Assembly: GCF_026210795.1 (NCBI RefSeq)
Contig: NC_089439.1
Span: 2,294,001-2,358,000, forward strand
Direction: 5' to 3'
Origin: Rhizophagus irregularis
Taxonomy: Eukaryota > Glomeromycota > Glomeromycetes > Glomerales > Glomeraceae
Length of the DNA stretch: 64,000 nt
The notes beneath the pieces are model-generated. The model ran no database searches. It saw only the letters and a list, made by a program, of their open reading frames with translations, and had not been told where the DNA came from. The position numbers and the translations under genes are program-made. This document shows positions 34,523 through 45,281 of the stretch, one piece after another. The stretch's first letter is position 1. Every line of letters starts with the position of its first letter.

Positions 34523-34792
34523 TTAGGGAAACAACGAAGAAGGTAAACATCCCGCTGGCAAAATTAAAGACTCAAAATTACTGGTATCATTAAAATTTGT
34601 TCCGTTAAAAAAAGCTTGCTCAAAAGGATTATGAGTAATTTGTGGTTCGATAATTCTGGCGATGCGGTCGAGAGTATTAGTATTATTTGTTAGACGAATT
34701 CGTGAAATACGATTTCGATTTATATTATTTGCATTATTTGCATTAAATCGCTTCGTCCTATGTATTCTTCGTCTATAATTTCTTGGTGGCAT
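34523..34792 (-). CDS. Family B copy B3: small Asn/Arg-rich protein, intact
   Basis: 89 aa: MPPRNYRRRIHRTKRFNANN, ANNINRNRISRIRLTNNTN, TLDRIARIIEPQITHNPFEQ, AFFNGTNFNDTSNFESLILP, AGCLPSSLFP. The frame is uninterrupted from ATG 34792 to the stop at 34523. It is the same length as B1 and aligns with it throughout, including the NANNANN core and TLDRIARI. Conservation of the frame and of the C-terminal motif between B1, B2 and B3, despite synonymous-looking differences, is the best argument that this is a real gene family. Function unknown. Its 3' flank is shared with B1, so the two belong to one duplication lineage. Confidence 0.7.
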   Translation of the reverse strand: MPPRNYRRRIHRTKRFNANNANNINRNRISRIRLTNNTNTLDRIARIIEPQITHNPFEQAFFNGTNFNDTSNFESLILPAGCLPSSLFP

Positions 34793-37723
34793 TGTTTTAT
34801 GAAATTTTTGTGAAGTTGTAATTTTGACTTGTTATCAAATTGTACAAGAATCGTACAATATGAATTGTTAAAATAAATTTTATTTGTTTATTTATTTATT
34901 ATAGTATTTATTTAATTTTTACTAAATAAAAATATGATTTGAATAAAGAACTTCAAAGGAAATTTTTAATGTTTATATAAGAAAAATTTAAATATTCCAC
35001 TAATTCGAATATAAAAAAGGAGCTTCACTAAAGCTTATTGTTGTAACTAATGAATTAGTTAAATCAAATCTGTTCAAATTTATCAAGTTACCTAATAAAA
35101 CCTCCTTTAATATTGTACATACACTTCTATTTTTAAGAAATGATCTTGTATATTTAATTGGAAATGAACAAATGATCATGTGGCTTATGTATGGGGTTGC
35201 TGATCGCTTGAAATGACAATTTTTCTCAAAATAAATTTTCATTTATGAGTCGCATATGTATGAATTATCATTATTCCGTTAATATTTATTAAATACTTAG
35301 TTCTCAATGATTTTAATGATAAATGGATTTTCCGGCTGTCCGCATACTTATAAAGTATTATGTCTAATAATGGTCCATAACGGTCTTCGCCTTTCCAATG
35401 AAGTTAGAATGTGATTGAACTCGAACTATTCTCTCTGAATCAATATGTTCTGTTTGACAGTTGGAATAGTAATTAATATCTTTATTTGTATATTAAATAA
35501 AAATATCAAAGAATGTAAGAAACTGGTATTTTGTGATGAATTCTCTTTCTAGTACATATTACTAATAATTCAACTTAATATATAGTGTATTGAACTACTG
35601 GACGACTATATCTAATAAAGTGGACAAAGATTCAATTTTTATATTACTGGATCTCAATTTCATTGTTTTTTTTTTGCATAGAAGTTAAATATTAAGCGGA
35701 ATGAATAATTAACACCGAAAAAAGAGAAATTAATTCACCAACGGTCTTTGAAACTAGGAGAATGTCGATCCGATCAAAACAAATCATTAAAAAAATATTA
35801 ATTGATTCATTTCGATTGTTTAATTGTATTTGTATCGGATTAATAATATAATAATAATATAATGAATTGGATATCGGTCATCGACGATACTTTACGTATA
35901 CAATAATATGGTATTTCTTTCAATAAACATCGCATTAGCTCAAAATTTTTGGTTTCGTATAAGCAATTGTTTTCTAAAAGTCATACTTTACGGAAAGCAC
36001 GCATGCAAAAATAAAAATTTGTAAATAAAATAAAAAGAAAATCAAATTCATTATGACTCATGTAATCCAATTCCCAAATAATATGCCGGACTTTACCGTG
36101 TCAATCGCTATGGAAAGTGTATTGCACCGCATATGCGTATATATTTTTTATGAATATTATCAATTAGTTTACAAATATTATAAGAATTGGTAATACGTGA
36201 AGTCGAATCAAAGGCCTCTCTTCCTAATCAAAGCTCAATACGTTGACAATCAAGTTGATGATCGCATATCGTATAAACAAAGAATTAAAATTTGATATTA
36301 ATTTTTGAATATTTCCACGGAGAAAGATTCATTTGATTACTGCGGAGGATAACTAAATAGTGTATTGACATTACTTAATTAGTTAAAATTAAATATGTAA
36401 TGTTACATCATGCCAAATTGCCAAATTGCCAATTAAAGTAATTTTTGCCGATTGGTATAATTTCCATTACAATATTTGAATTCTTTATCATGAAGATATT
36501 TACATAAAATTTGACTTATTTGCATAAAATCTGACTGACATTATTAGTAATATATCTATGAAGGGATATATATACGTGCCGTTGGAATTACAAAATTATT
36601 AATTCGGCATTTTAAATATGCCACATATTATTCATAAATACATATTCAATAGTGCCATGATAAATTGTAAATCTATAATGCTAATGTTGATTTTTTGGTA
36701 AATCTTTAAATAGATTTCTTTTTTTGTATCACATGACCTTTCTATATGCAGTAATTAATTCCGACGAACAAGTATAATAAAGGGATAACGTAAATTGTAG
36801 TACACGTTTATATAATTTTCATTCGGTATAATTGGCTGCACTTGATTTTAAACCGAAATTATTCTAAAGATGTGGGGTATGTAATTTGAATTTTTTTTTG
36901 TATAATTATGCTCTGCATTATCTGACAAACAAATGACATTATATTACGTAACATTTTCTAGTGGATATGTACGATAAATCTAGACCAAATTAAATAAATT
37001 TTCAATGATCCAATGATCCAATCAAATAAGCTCTAAAAGAGGGGTTATAATAAACGCGTAAATGCTAAAATAAGCGACTACCTTTGGACATTTTCAGTTT
37101 TCTTTGTTCTATATGATCATAATAATAATTCCAAAGAAATTTCGCGCATTATTAATAATGGTGCAAGATGTGATTTTGAAATTGTTTAAATGTAGTAATG
37201 TACCAGGTTATTACATGAATGTAGTGATGGAATTTGCAGGAATTTTATCGGGATCTGTGCAAATTTTGCATTAGTAATACTGTACAAATCTCATAAAATT
37301 CCGCGTAACGGAATTAACCCTATCCCTGCATGAATGTGTTTTTGTAGTAGTAGTACAGCGTACATTTATATATGTAACTATATCTAATAATATTTAATTG
37401 GATTAGTAAACTTAATAATATACAATATAAATAATTAAAAAATATATTTACAGTCAACTCTCGAAATTTTCCAAACACGTGACATTTAACCAATCAAATA
37501 CGTTATTATAATTTTGAATATTGGATTTTGACAAAAAAAAAAAAAAATTTAAAATAAATTTATTTACCCAAATGTTCTAATCTGATAGTGATAAATCATA
37601 ACTTTTGTTGTATGAAATGAAATGATAGCAAGTAATAATTTTATTTTATTAAAATTTGAAACAATTTTATATATTAATTTAATATATTTTTAAATTTTTT
37701 CAAAAGAAAAAAAAAATTAGGGT
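34793..37723. other. Gene-free stretch
   Basis: About 2.9 kb of AT-rich DNA. Short features only: three GCCAAATT-like words near 36411-36431, and a weak inverted pair (GGAATTTTAT / ATAAAATTCC) near 37236-37303. The 80-codon frame at 35000-35242 is unsupported. Confidence 0.5.
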
Positions 37724-37868
37724 ATTGCTAAATATCACTGGTGACGGTCACCAGTGGTGGATTTATGATCATGTAATGCCGGTCAGTGTTTTATTAGATT
37801 TTAATTCGGGCCAAAAGTGCATCATAATGCTGGTATGGTGACAATCACCACTGGTGAGCTTTAGCAAT
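37724..37868. mobile_element. MITE of 145 bp with ATTGCTAAA termini
   Basis: ATTGCTAAATATCACTGGTG on the left pairs with the complement of CACCACTGGTGAGCTTTAGCAAT on the right, with two or three mismatches. A second palindrome, CACTGGTGACGGTCACCAGTG, lies just inside the left end. Non-coding. Confidence 0.65.
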
Positions 37869-38418
37869 TTTCAAAAAATTATATTGAAATAAATTTGGTA
37901 CTTTAATATCTGATATATAGTTCTATAATTAAAATAATAATTGATTTGATACTCTTATTGGAAAATATTAATGTTTCATACCTAAAAAAAATTATTTATT
38001 ACTTGCTTACTGTAAATATTATTAAGGTATTTATTATTAGTAATCCACATAAAACAATCTTTGCAATTAGTTTTAAATTCTATTATTATTATAAATGTAT
38101 TATTTTTTTTATTTTTTTTACTAATAATATTTATTATTATTTTAAAACAAAAAAAATTTATATTTTAAACACATTAAAAAGAAAAGTTACGATTCATTAT
38201 CATCAAATTAAATATAAAAATTGGGCCAAAAATCCCACAATTCAAAAAATATATTAATAAAATATATTAATTCAGAATTAATATATTTCGTGATAAAATT
38301 AATATTTCTTATCAGAAAATATCAGAAATATATAAGAAAAAACAATATGTATATGAAGAATTGTGTGTATATGAAGAATTGTGAAGTGTGCGGAAAGCAC
38401 ATACTGCAGCAATAAACC
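37869..38418. other. Gene-free stretch
   Basis: Very AT-rich. Frames at 37946-38257 and 38221-38415 are Ile/Tyr/Lys/Phe-rich and have no domain. Confidence 0.5.
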
Positions 38419-38419
38419 A

Positions 38420-38615
38420 TAAGAGGAGCACGATGTCGGACAAAATCCCGACATCCATTTTCCCGACAGGACGTTTGCCCGACACCGTTGGTCTTACATT
38501 AGTTTTAATGCTGGTCAAAGTTGTCGGGAAAATGTCCTGTCGGGAAATCGTCTGTCGGGAAATCGTCTGTCGGAAAATCGTCTGTCGGGAAATCGTCTGT
38601 CGGGAAATCGTGGTG
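38420..38615. repeat. CCCGACAGG inverted repeat with 15-base tandem repeat
   Basis: Left: ATTTTCCCGACAGGAC near 38456. Right: GTCGGGAAAATGTCCTGTCGGGAAAT-type sequence from 38522, followed by about five tandem copies of CGTCTGTCGGGAAAT to about 38610. The two sides are reverse complements, so this is probably a small foldback transposon whose right end expanded as a minisatellite. Similar TCCCGACA words fill the element at 57499-57915. Open frames on both strands here are products of the 15-base period. Confidence 0.65.
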
Positions 38616-38649
38616 TAACATACTCCCTGTATTCTGGAAATGATCATCA

Positions 38650-39112
38650 TTCACATGATGTATGTAAATCAAGTATGAACAAGCAGAACAAAAACGATTT
38701 AAAAAGCAGTTAAAGGAAAGAAAACGACTTGAAGAACTGAAGCACAGAAAGAATATGATATGTACATGGGACCAAAAATTCAAAGACATGAAGATGCATT
38801 TCAAGAATGGGAAGACTATTGGATAAATAAATCATATGATACAATGATACATATTAGCAAAAGAGGATAGAGCAAATCATAGTCTATGCAGAAAGATTGG
38901 AGTATACAATAAAAAATGTCCGAAACAAAAGGATGTGTGTGAAATGTGACATAACAATGAAAGAAGAAAAACTTGAATTATTTAAACTACCAAATTGGGA
39001 AGGATGGCATCAAGAGATATTTGGTAGTTGTAAGGAGTGTAAGTTATGGTTAATAGAGATTGTTTTTAATAAATTCTTTGGTAGATCTTATCACATGATT
39101 AGAATAGATTAA
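38650..39112 (+). pseudogene. Remnant of an unrecognised coding gene (two CxxC pairs)
   Basis: Coding-like sequence in more than one frame: AEQKRFKKQLKERKRLEELK at 38678 (charged, helical), then QKEYDMYMGPKIQRHEDAFQ and EWEDYWINKSYDT after a frameshift, a stop, then EYTIKNVRNKRMCVKCDITM, KEEKLELFKLPNWEGWHQEI, FGSCKECKLWL to the stop at 39110. CVKC and CKEC could form one zinc site. Base composition is less AT-rich than the flanks, which supports past coding. I do not recognise the family; at least one frameshift and one or two stops make it a pseudogene. Confidence 0.5.
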
Positions 39113-39861
39113 TTTCTAGTAAAAAATTATTTATCACTCGAGGGTGATTTGTGGTTAGATCGTTCATTGTTTAGAGTTAATTATAAATTTATAGCATATT
39201 TTTATGTTCAACTTATGATGTAAGTTACTCCTATGACATTCGAAATAAAAATAATTTTTTATTTTATTTTTTATTTTTATTTTTAACATGACGACAGAAA
39301 CTAGTAATAGAAAAAGCCAAGCTATATCCTAAACTAAAAAAAAAACGAAATGTTTGAGGCCATAATATAAACTTAAATATTATATATTATCGAAAGATGT
39401 TCTCGTTCTTCTATATTGTCGAAGTTGTCATCTAATGAGCGCCGCAATGTAGTCAAATAAAAATATTACATAATTGATATTCAAATCGATGTCAGCCTTT
39501 ATTTTCGGTAGCAGGCACACGTTAATCCAAGAAAATGACAATAGATTTGGTAAATTCTTGTATTAGCAATATTAGCAATCATGCATCAGCGACTAGAAAA
39601 AAAGCTACACCACATAAAATATGATGGTACAATTCCGGGTTACCGATCTCTTTAATTACCAACTTTGCTACGCAAATATCGGCGCAGTTGCTGTATATGT
39701 GTTCTTTCTTTCTTGCGCATTATTAATATATGACGTCACTTGTGTCATGATAAATTGCCCGTCAAATATCCCTTGTTATAACGGATCAGCCAAGTAAATT
39801 CTTTGAATTCTTCGCTGTAATCTTATAGCGAATTTGAGATGAAAACCGGATGGTTCGTTTA
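39113..39861. other. Gene-free stretch
   Basis: AT-rich. A T-rich (TTTTTATTTTA)n-like run lies near 39252-39290. Nothing else. Confidence 0.5.
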
Positions 39862-40104
39862 AAATACTACTTTTTATTTAAGCTTTTTAGTTGCAATTGC
39901 ATATATAAGATCGGCTTCTTTTGCTTTGAAACACAATGATAAAATTGTAAGTTTTACGGTTTGGCTGAAAATTTTTAATAGGATCAGTTCATTGTGAATA
40001 AAGATCGAAACATAGATTTTTTTTGTTTTGTCATATTTGATTCGTATTGATCAACCAATAAAATTTAATCATATTTTTTATATTATTTTTCAAAATAAAC
40101 TATA

Positions 40105-40278
40105 ATGCACCATGTGAAGTGGACTATGATCTACCAAAATTCAAATTAGAGAATTTACAAAAATTAGTAATTTTTACGACACAAAATTGCGATAATAGTA
40201 ACGGAAATAATAAATATCCATCTTCTATATATTCTAAATCTTTTATCCCTTCCTCTTCTACATCTTCTAACGACTAAA
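40105..40278 (+). pseudogene. Family A copy A4, C-terminal half only
   Basis: Plus strand reads NAPCEVDYDLPKFKLENLQK, LVIFTTQNCDNSNGNNKYPS, SIYSKSFIPSSSTSSND and a stop at 40276-40278. This is the conserved C-terminal block (PCELEYDLSxFxLENLQKLV) plus the Ser-rich tail, without any N-terminal part upstream. The matching N-terminal half is found inverted 230 bases downstream (40510-40740). An inversion breakpoint inside the gene would explain this; the same split exists in the duplicate at 47.8-48.2 kb. No start codon is available. Confidence 0.7.
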
Positions 40279-40504
40279 ATCTCTCGAAATTCTATTATAC
40301 ATCGAAAACTTCAGGTTTATTATATACATAAAAATTATTTTATCGAAAAAAAACATGGTTTTGATACTAAATTACCGACATTTTGGAAAATATTTTTTAC
40401 CTTTTTTCACAAACATAAATTATTATTTAGATTTTATTATAAGATATAATAATTAAACTTTAATATATTTATATATACTATATATTGTATTATTTGTATA
40501 TGCG

Positions 40505-40742
40505 TTAAAAGTAGAAATTTGTTGAATGTTCTTTTTAGGTAAATTCGTGTAAAAGTTGTTAACGATCTCTTCTATTTTATTTACTTTACTAGAAAAAATT
40601 TTAACACAATCACTTGTCTCTTTACAGTCAGGACATAGCTTGGGAGGTTTTCTCCTAACGCTCCTATTGTTATTGCTGTTAAGAACGATTTTCTGAACTT
40701 ATGGAGGCGTCCCGCATGTCCTTATTTTGTTTGAAATATCTT
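40505..40742 (-). pseudogene. Family A copy A4', N-terminal half only, inverted relative to A4
   Basis: Minus strand reads SNKIRTCGTPP, stop (TAA for Tyr), VQKIVLNSNNNRSVRRKPPK, LCPDCKETSDCVKIFSSKVN, KIEEIVNNFYTNLPKKNIQQ, ISTFNA and then leaves the family sequence. The expected ATG is ATT here. It carries the PPYxQK, CxxC and helix segments and stops exactly where A4 begins, so A4 and A4' together make one gene cut by inversion. Confidence 0.7.
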
Positions 40743-40892
40743 GCAAATAACGAGTTGCAATTTATTGAAGTATTATTTTTTTTTATTTTTTATTTTATTT
40801 TTTTGTTTTTTCTCTTAGTGCATAAGGTTAATCGGTTTTTTAAAAATTACATTCATCAAAGAAAATTTCAATGATTTAAATATATATTTTCC

Positions 40893-41120
40893 AGAACCAA
40901 TTCAATGATCCAACCTATCAGATTTTCATAAATTCTTTATTTATTTGTTTTTAAAAATAATAAAATTTAATCTGTAACAGGGGTACGAGCTATTTTTCGG
41001 CATCGCCATCTTACCATAAGACTGACCTTGTGTTATTCCCTTGTTTCAATATGATAATAATATCGTAAATAAAAAATTTATATTCATTTGACCGTTTTAG
41101 TAAGATCGCTATTCACATAT
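40893..41120. repeat. Shuffled duplicate block (partners 51465-51680 inverted, 51905-52310 direct)
   Basis: CAATGATCCAACCTATCAGA, AATCTGTAACAGGGGTACGA and GCTATTTTTCGGCATCGCC recur in reverse complement at 51470-51675. GACTGACCTTGTGTTATTCC and CATTTGACCGTTTTAGTAAG recur in the same direction at 51911 and 52255. Confidence 0.75.
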
Positions 41121-42270
41121 TTACAATCAAATACATATGCTAAGACAAAATTTTTTTTTTTAAATTATATTTAGGCCATAATTGGTACTTACTTATTTGG
41201 TATGATCTGCAGTCATAAATCAGAATCCCTATATTATATATTTGTCTAAGGGCGCCAAAGATTGTGAAGCGATAATGCTAGCTAAAATCGTACCGGATAA
41301 ACTTAATTACTCACTATCAAGTATCAACTAAATTAAATTTGACGATAAAATTCACTTCTGGTAAAAGTATAGAGTTAATGTATTTTTTCGAGAAAAAATA
41401 TTATATTATTTATTTTTAATTTGCTATTTAGTTGGACAAATACATGTATTCTCGATCCACGATGTAATTTTTTGATTATAAATTCCTTTCAATTAATTTA
41501 TCAAAGAGAAAAATTCAAGTATACTAACCTCAAAATAATTATTGATTCTTCGTCTTTTGTAATTCAGCTTGAGGAGGTTTTGTTCGGGATATTCATTTCT
41601 TTTTTTTCATTGATGTCTAAACTGTCCAATGCCGATCTAATTTTTTTTATATCGAACTTTTTTTAAAAAAAAAATATTGTGTAAAAAAGTATTTTTCAGA
41701 AAGTAGAATCAAATTAAAAGCGAAAAATCAAATGGCAGTATAACTTCTTTGTATATATAAAGAATACATAACCAATCTTTCCTCCAAGATTAGTAGACCT
41801 TTATTCAAAGAAGTACTAATTTAACTACTTGCAAAGGCAGGTCCATCCTTATCAAGTCGAAGTTAACAAGGACCTGGTATTAAAACCAAGGATCTTACCT
41901 ACCTTCATCAAGTCGAAGTTAACGAAGGTGCAAGAATTAGCAGAATACTACCACTTTGATCACTACTAACCTTTTTTTGTTGCAAAAGTTCTCTAGCACG
42001 TTTAGCTTACGAAGACACACAATTTTCGATGCGTTGTAACTCCCCGTAAAACTCTCAATGGGCTTTAGTTTTATCCACATAAATGTCCTTACAGAAAGCA
42101 TATGTCACAAAACTTTTGAGTGACCAAATCCCATATGGGATAATTTTAAAATATTCGGTATAAACATTTTCTCCTGAAATGATGTGAAAACGAGTTCGCA
42201 AAGATTACGTTATATTTTCACATAAATTATATCAGATATACCATACTTACTCTCTGTGTTACAACTCATT
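41121..42270. other. Gene-free stretch
   Basis: Contains a pair of related short palindromic segments, CCTTATCAAGTCGAAGTTAAC and CTTCATCAAGTCGAAGTTAAC, at about 41847 and 41902. The 81-codon frame at 41421-41666 is unsupported. Confidence 0.5.
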
Positions 42271-42395
42271 TTTAACTCCAAGCTAAAAGTTATTAAGAAG
42301 TAAGAACGTCAAAAAAATATTTTTGACTCCAAGTTAAAAGTTACTAAGAACGTTAAAAAAATATTTTGACTCAAAGTTAAAAGTTATTAAGAACG
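42271..42395 (+). repeat. Tandem repeat, three units of 43-50 bases
   Basis: Unit: GACTCCAAGTTAAAAGTTA followed by YTAAGAACGTTAAAAAAATA; three consecutive imperfect copies. Confidence 0.8.
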
Positions 42396-42900
42396 CGATG
42401 TATCATATATATGAGTTACGCGTAAGCAAATATACTCAAAAACAAAATTAAACTAAATTTAAAATAACTTTAGTCTATCGGTAATTAAAAATTGTTGATA
42501 TCATTGATATCATTATTAATTTTATAACTAATCAAATAGCTAAAGTGACTGAATTTAAAATTCTTATTCTTATTTAATATACTTTTTCTCTCTTAATATA
42601 GCTAATACTGTTTATATAAAAAAAGCTGAATTAATTAAATAATTTTCTACCAAATACATATAGAAAAAATTCCAATAAATATAGATTATCTACCTAATAG
42701 GGATTTCACGTGATTTGAACCAGGTTTTAAAACAATTTAAATCAGTTTTTTATTGTTTAAAACGTTTTTTTTTTGTTTTAAAATATTATAATCAAATTAC
42801 AAAAAAAGATTACATAATATTTTAAAGAAAACAATTTAAAAAATTAAATTACCTCTATAACTAAAAAGATCTCTATCCTAAAATTATCTAAAAAACTAAT

Positions 42901-43056
42901 TTAAAATACCCAATATTTAGTAATTGATTTTCCGTCCGTCACATCTTGTATTAAACTATCCTTCGTTACTAAACTAATATTTTTTCCTAAATTTTTTTCT
43001 ATTTCTTTTTCTAACTTTTCTCTTGTTTTAGTATTTTTTTATATATTTTTTCTCAT
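42901..43056 (-). pseudogene. Short coding-like fragment, unrecognised
   Basis: Minus strand reads MRKNI, TAA, KNTKTREKLEKEIEKNLGKN, ISLVTKDSLIQDVTDGKSIT, KYWVF and a stop. The 45-residue part has a balanced residue composition unlike random AT-rich frames, with a charged helix followed by a mixed segment. It may be the end of a small gene or an exon (a GTATTT donor follows KYW). I do not recognise it, and one in-frame stop follows its only Met. Confidence 0.3.
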
Positions 43057-43148
43057 GATTATTTTAATCAATAACAACCTTTTTTGTATTTTTAAGCAAC
43101 CTTAAGTGATCTCTTTGCAAAACAGCTTTTTAAAATTATTTCTCGTAG

Positions 43149-43272
43149 AAGACACCATCAGAAGACATCAGCAAGTACTTTGAAAAAGCTACAGAAGTTG
43201 ATGAACGTGATCGAAAAACACCTCATCAAAAGTGTAATTATTGTGGAAATGACATTATTGACTGTAAATCGG
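43149..43272 (+). pseudogene. Possible exon of a BED-type zinc-finger protein (hAT-like transposase remnant)
   Basis: After an acceptor-like TTTCTCGTAG the frame reads KTPSEDISKYFEKATEVDER, DRKTPHQKCNYCGNDIIDCK, SG and meets a GTAAAA donor-like site at 43273. The aromatic IxKYF followed by KCNYC resembles the start of a BED zinc finger (aromatic pair, then CxxC), found in hAT transposases; the later His residues are not present here. Assignment is tentative. A family A duplication begins about 100 bases further on. Confidence 0.35.
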
Positions 43273-43600
43273 GTAAAATATAAACTGATTCATTTGTTAT
43301 TTGTATGCATGTGTAAGATTGAATATAATCAATCATTCGTAATTTCTAGATATTTTCTTTACAAAAATTTAATATACTATGAATGGCATTTTAAAATGAA
43401 TAATAAGTTATTAATCGTACAATTAATACAGTAGTATATTATACTTCAGACTCGGATGTTATATATCTCCATCTATTTAATTATCTAAATCGATAAATTG
43501 CCAAAAAATAAATAAACTTATATAAGTCCTAGCAACCCACAGTTATATTTAATAATCAATAAGTTTCAAATTTTTGATTCCTTTTTTATACTTCGTTATA

Positions 43601-44400
43601 ATGTCGTTAAACTGAAAAATTATGAACAAAAAACTTGCGGAACGCCACCATATGTTCAAAATATCTGTTTCGAAAATAATGCTTGCAAGATAATAAAAGA
43701 AAGTAAAACTCCAAAGGTTTGCTCTGATTGTAAAGAAATGAGCGATTCTGTCAAAAATCATTATAATAAAGCAAATAAAACAGAAGAAGTAATTGACGAT
43801 TTTTATAAAAATCCCATAAGAAAGAGTAAGATTAATCAATTTTCTATCTTCAATGCAAGATTTACCTTAAACAATGTCTCTTTGCGAATTATAATACGAT
43901 TTATCAAAATTTCTTTAAAAAAATTACATAAATTAATACAGTCTGACCTCGATATAACGAACCCACGATATAACGAACTCTTGACTTACCGAACTTTTTT
44001 TTAAAAACCGGGTTCATATTATTTAAAAAAATCTCGATATACCGAATTTCATATAAACTCGATATAACGTATACCGAACTTTTATGATTTACCGTTTATA
44101 ATAAAGCATATAAAAAAAATTCTTTATATACCGAACTTGATCACGTGGTTGAAATTTCACATAATTTATACTGTTAAATCTTAATTTCTGGCCAAAATTA
44201 ATATTCTTTAATCACGTGATAACTTTATATACCGAACTGCTACTGTAAAACTTATGGAGTTCGGTACACAAAAAAAATTTACATACCGAACTTCTACTAT
44301 ATAACGAACTTTTGCCCTTGAACCGCGAGTTCGTTATATCGAGGTTTGACTGTAATTTTTCGACTCAACATTGCAATACTATCTCTAATGACAATCGTTG
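43601..44400 (+). pseudogene. Family A copy A5, interrupted by a pogo-like MITE
   Basis: ATGTCGTTAAACTGA carries five extra bases compared with A6 and shifts the frame at once. Beyond it the family frame reads NYEQKTCGTPPYVQNICFEN, NACKIIKESKTPKVCSDCKE, MSDSVKNHYNKANKTEEVID, DFYKNPIRKSKINQFSIFNA, RFTLNNV. A one-base insertion and a GAA to TAA change follow in the CELEY block. Right after the LHKL segment the element at 43939-44352 is inserted at TA; on its far side STQHCNTISNDNR resumes the tail. At least four lesions, so not functional. Its sister A6 lacks the insertion. Confidence 0.75.
43939..44352. mobile_element. Pogo/Tc1-mariner-like MITE, TA target site, inside A5
   Basis: CAGTCTGACCTCGATATAAC on the left and, reverse-complemented, CAGTCAAACCTCGATATAAC on the right, both bordered by TA. 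These are classic pogo-type termini. The interior is built from many copies of ATATAACGAAC and TATACCGAAC in both orientations and has no coding capacity. It contains two CACGTG sites. Confidence 0.88.
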
Positions 44401-44765
44401 TCTATATTTACAATTTATCAAGGCAAAATCGATTCTCGGGTAATTAGAAAAAGTCTTCTTTTCCTAAATTTATTTTAAAAATAAATTTATCACAATTTAT
44501 TTTATGCATTAGATTTATTAAGAGATTATTTAACAGTTAAGACATTTGAAATTTTTACGTTATAAAATCATTTTTGTGGTTTGTACATTCATTTTTCCTC
44601 ACTAAGTTGGTTTAATCGACACTTTTTTCATTAAACATATAATAAATTATTATTACAAATTTACGATATATTACGATATATATGAATAATGTGTTTTTTA
44701 ACATTTGGCTCCTAGTTTTATCATCTTTGATTACTATTAATAACCAACTTAATATATTTTATTTA

Positions 44766-45281
44766 GCCATAACCAACTAAGTTCATATAGGTAAGATGCA
44801 GCCAAAAATTGTCACTTTCAGGGCCAGAATTATTAATAACGCCGGCCAATAAAAGCATGAATAAAAATGTCTGTATATTATTGTCACGTGCGAATCTGTT
44901 TGTCCGCACGTGACACTTTGCATATGTCTGATGAATGGGCCTAACAAGAACAATAAAAAAAATGGAATGGAAAAGAAGGTAAAGTTCTTATAAATTAGTA
45001 TTGAAAACAACTAGATTCAATATAATTATATACTACAAAATTGAATATAAATCATAATTTGGTAAAGTAAATAAATAGAAGAAATTATAAATCTAAAAAG
45101 AAAGCTTAATTGGGCCCTAAAAATACCAAAGTTTGCCTTAGAAAATTTACCAAGTCAAAAAAGTAGCGCAGTTAATGATCGTTCAAGGTAAATTCAAACT
45201 TTTACGATCAATTAAAGGATTTTTTAATTTTATTCGTCGTTTCTTCTTATAAAATCGCCGGCAGTTCTCTTTAAAAATGAT
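44766..45281. other. Gene-free stretch with a hairpin
   Basis: TGTCACGTGCG at 44883 and CGCACGTGACA at 44905 form an 11-base perfect stem. The recurrent GGCCAGAATTATTAATAACG / GCCGGCC motif lies at 44821-44848. No gene. Confidence 0.55.

Larger units (their letters stand above)
39862..40885 (+). repeat. Direct segmental duplication II, copy 1 (partner 47206-48384)
   Basis: Collinear with 47206-48384. Shared landmarks are TTTTTATTTAAGC, AATAGGATCAGTTCATTGT, AAAGATCGAAACATA, GATCAACCAATAAAA, AATAAATATCCATCTTCTAT, TCTTCTACATCTTCTAACGA, AAATTACCGACATTTT, CAGGACATAGCTTGGGAGG, and GTGCATAAGGTTAATCGG. Copy 2 has about 280 extra bases at 47335-47620. Both copies carry the same split arrangement of family A. 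Confidence 0.85.
43379..44765 (+). repeat. Direct segmental duplication III, copy 1 (partner 52521-53440)
   Basis: Collinear with 52521-53440: ATGAATGGCATTTTAAAATG, ATATCTCCATCTATTTAATT, AAGTCCTAGCAACCCACAGT, the family A gene, then AAAATCGATTCTCGGGTAAT against AAAATCGACTCTCGAACAAT, and AATGTGTTTTTTAACATTTG. Copy 1 is longer because of the 414-bp MITE at 43939. Confidence 0.88.

Noticed and set aside
37946-38257. 103-codon plus-strand frame
   Set aside because: Ile/Tyr/Phe/Lys only, as expected for random AT-rich sequence; no second copy.
38388-38618. Frames with CREIVCREIV or ISRQTISRQT repeats
   Set aside because: Products of the 15-base minisatellite.
41847-41930. Paired ATCAAGTCGAAGTTAAC segments considered as a structured RNA
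   Set aside because: Only two short copies with local palindromy; no extended conserved structure.
43549-43839. Minus-strand frame opposite family A copy A5, repeated opposite A6 (52742-52969)
   Set aside because: Conserved only because the duplicated sense gene is; sense strand carries the family motifs.
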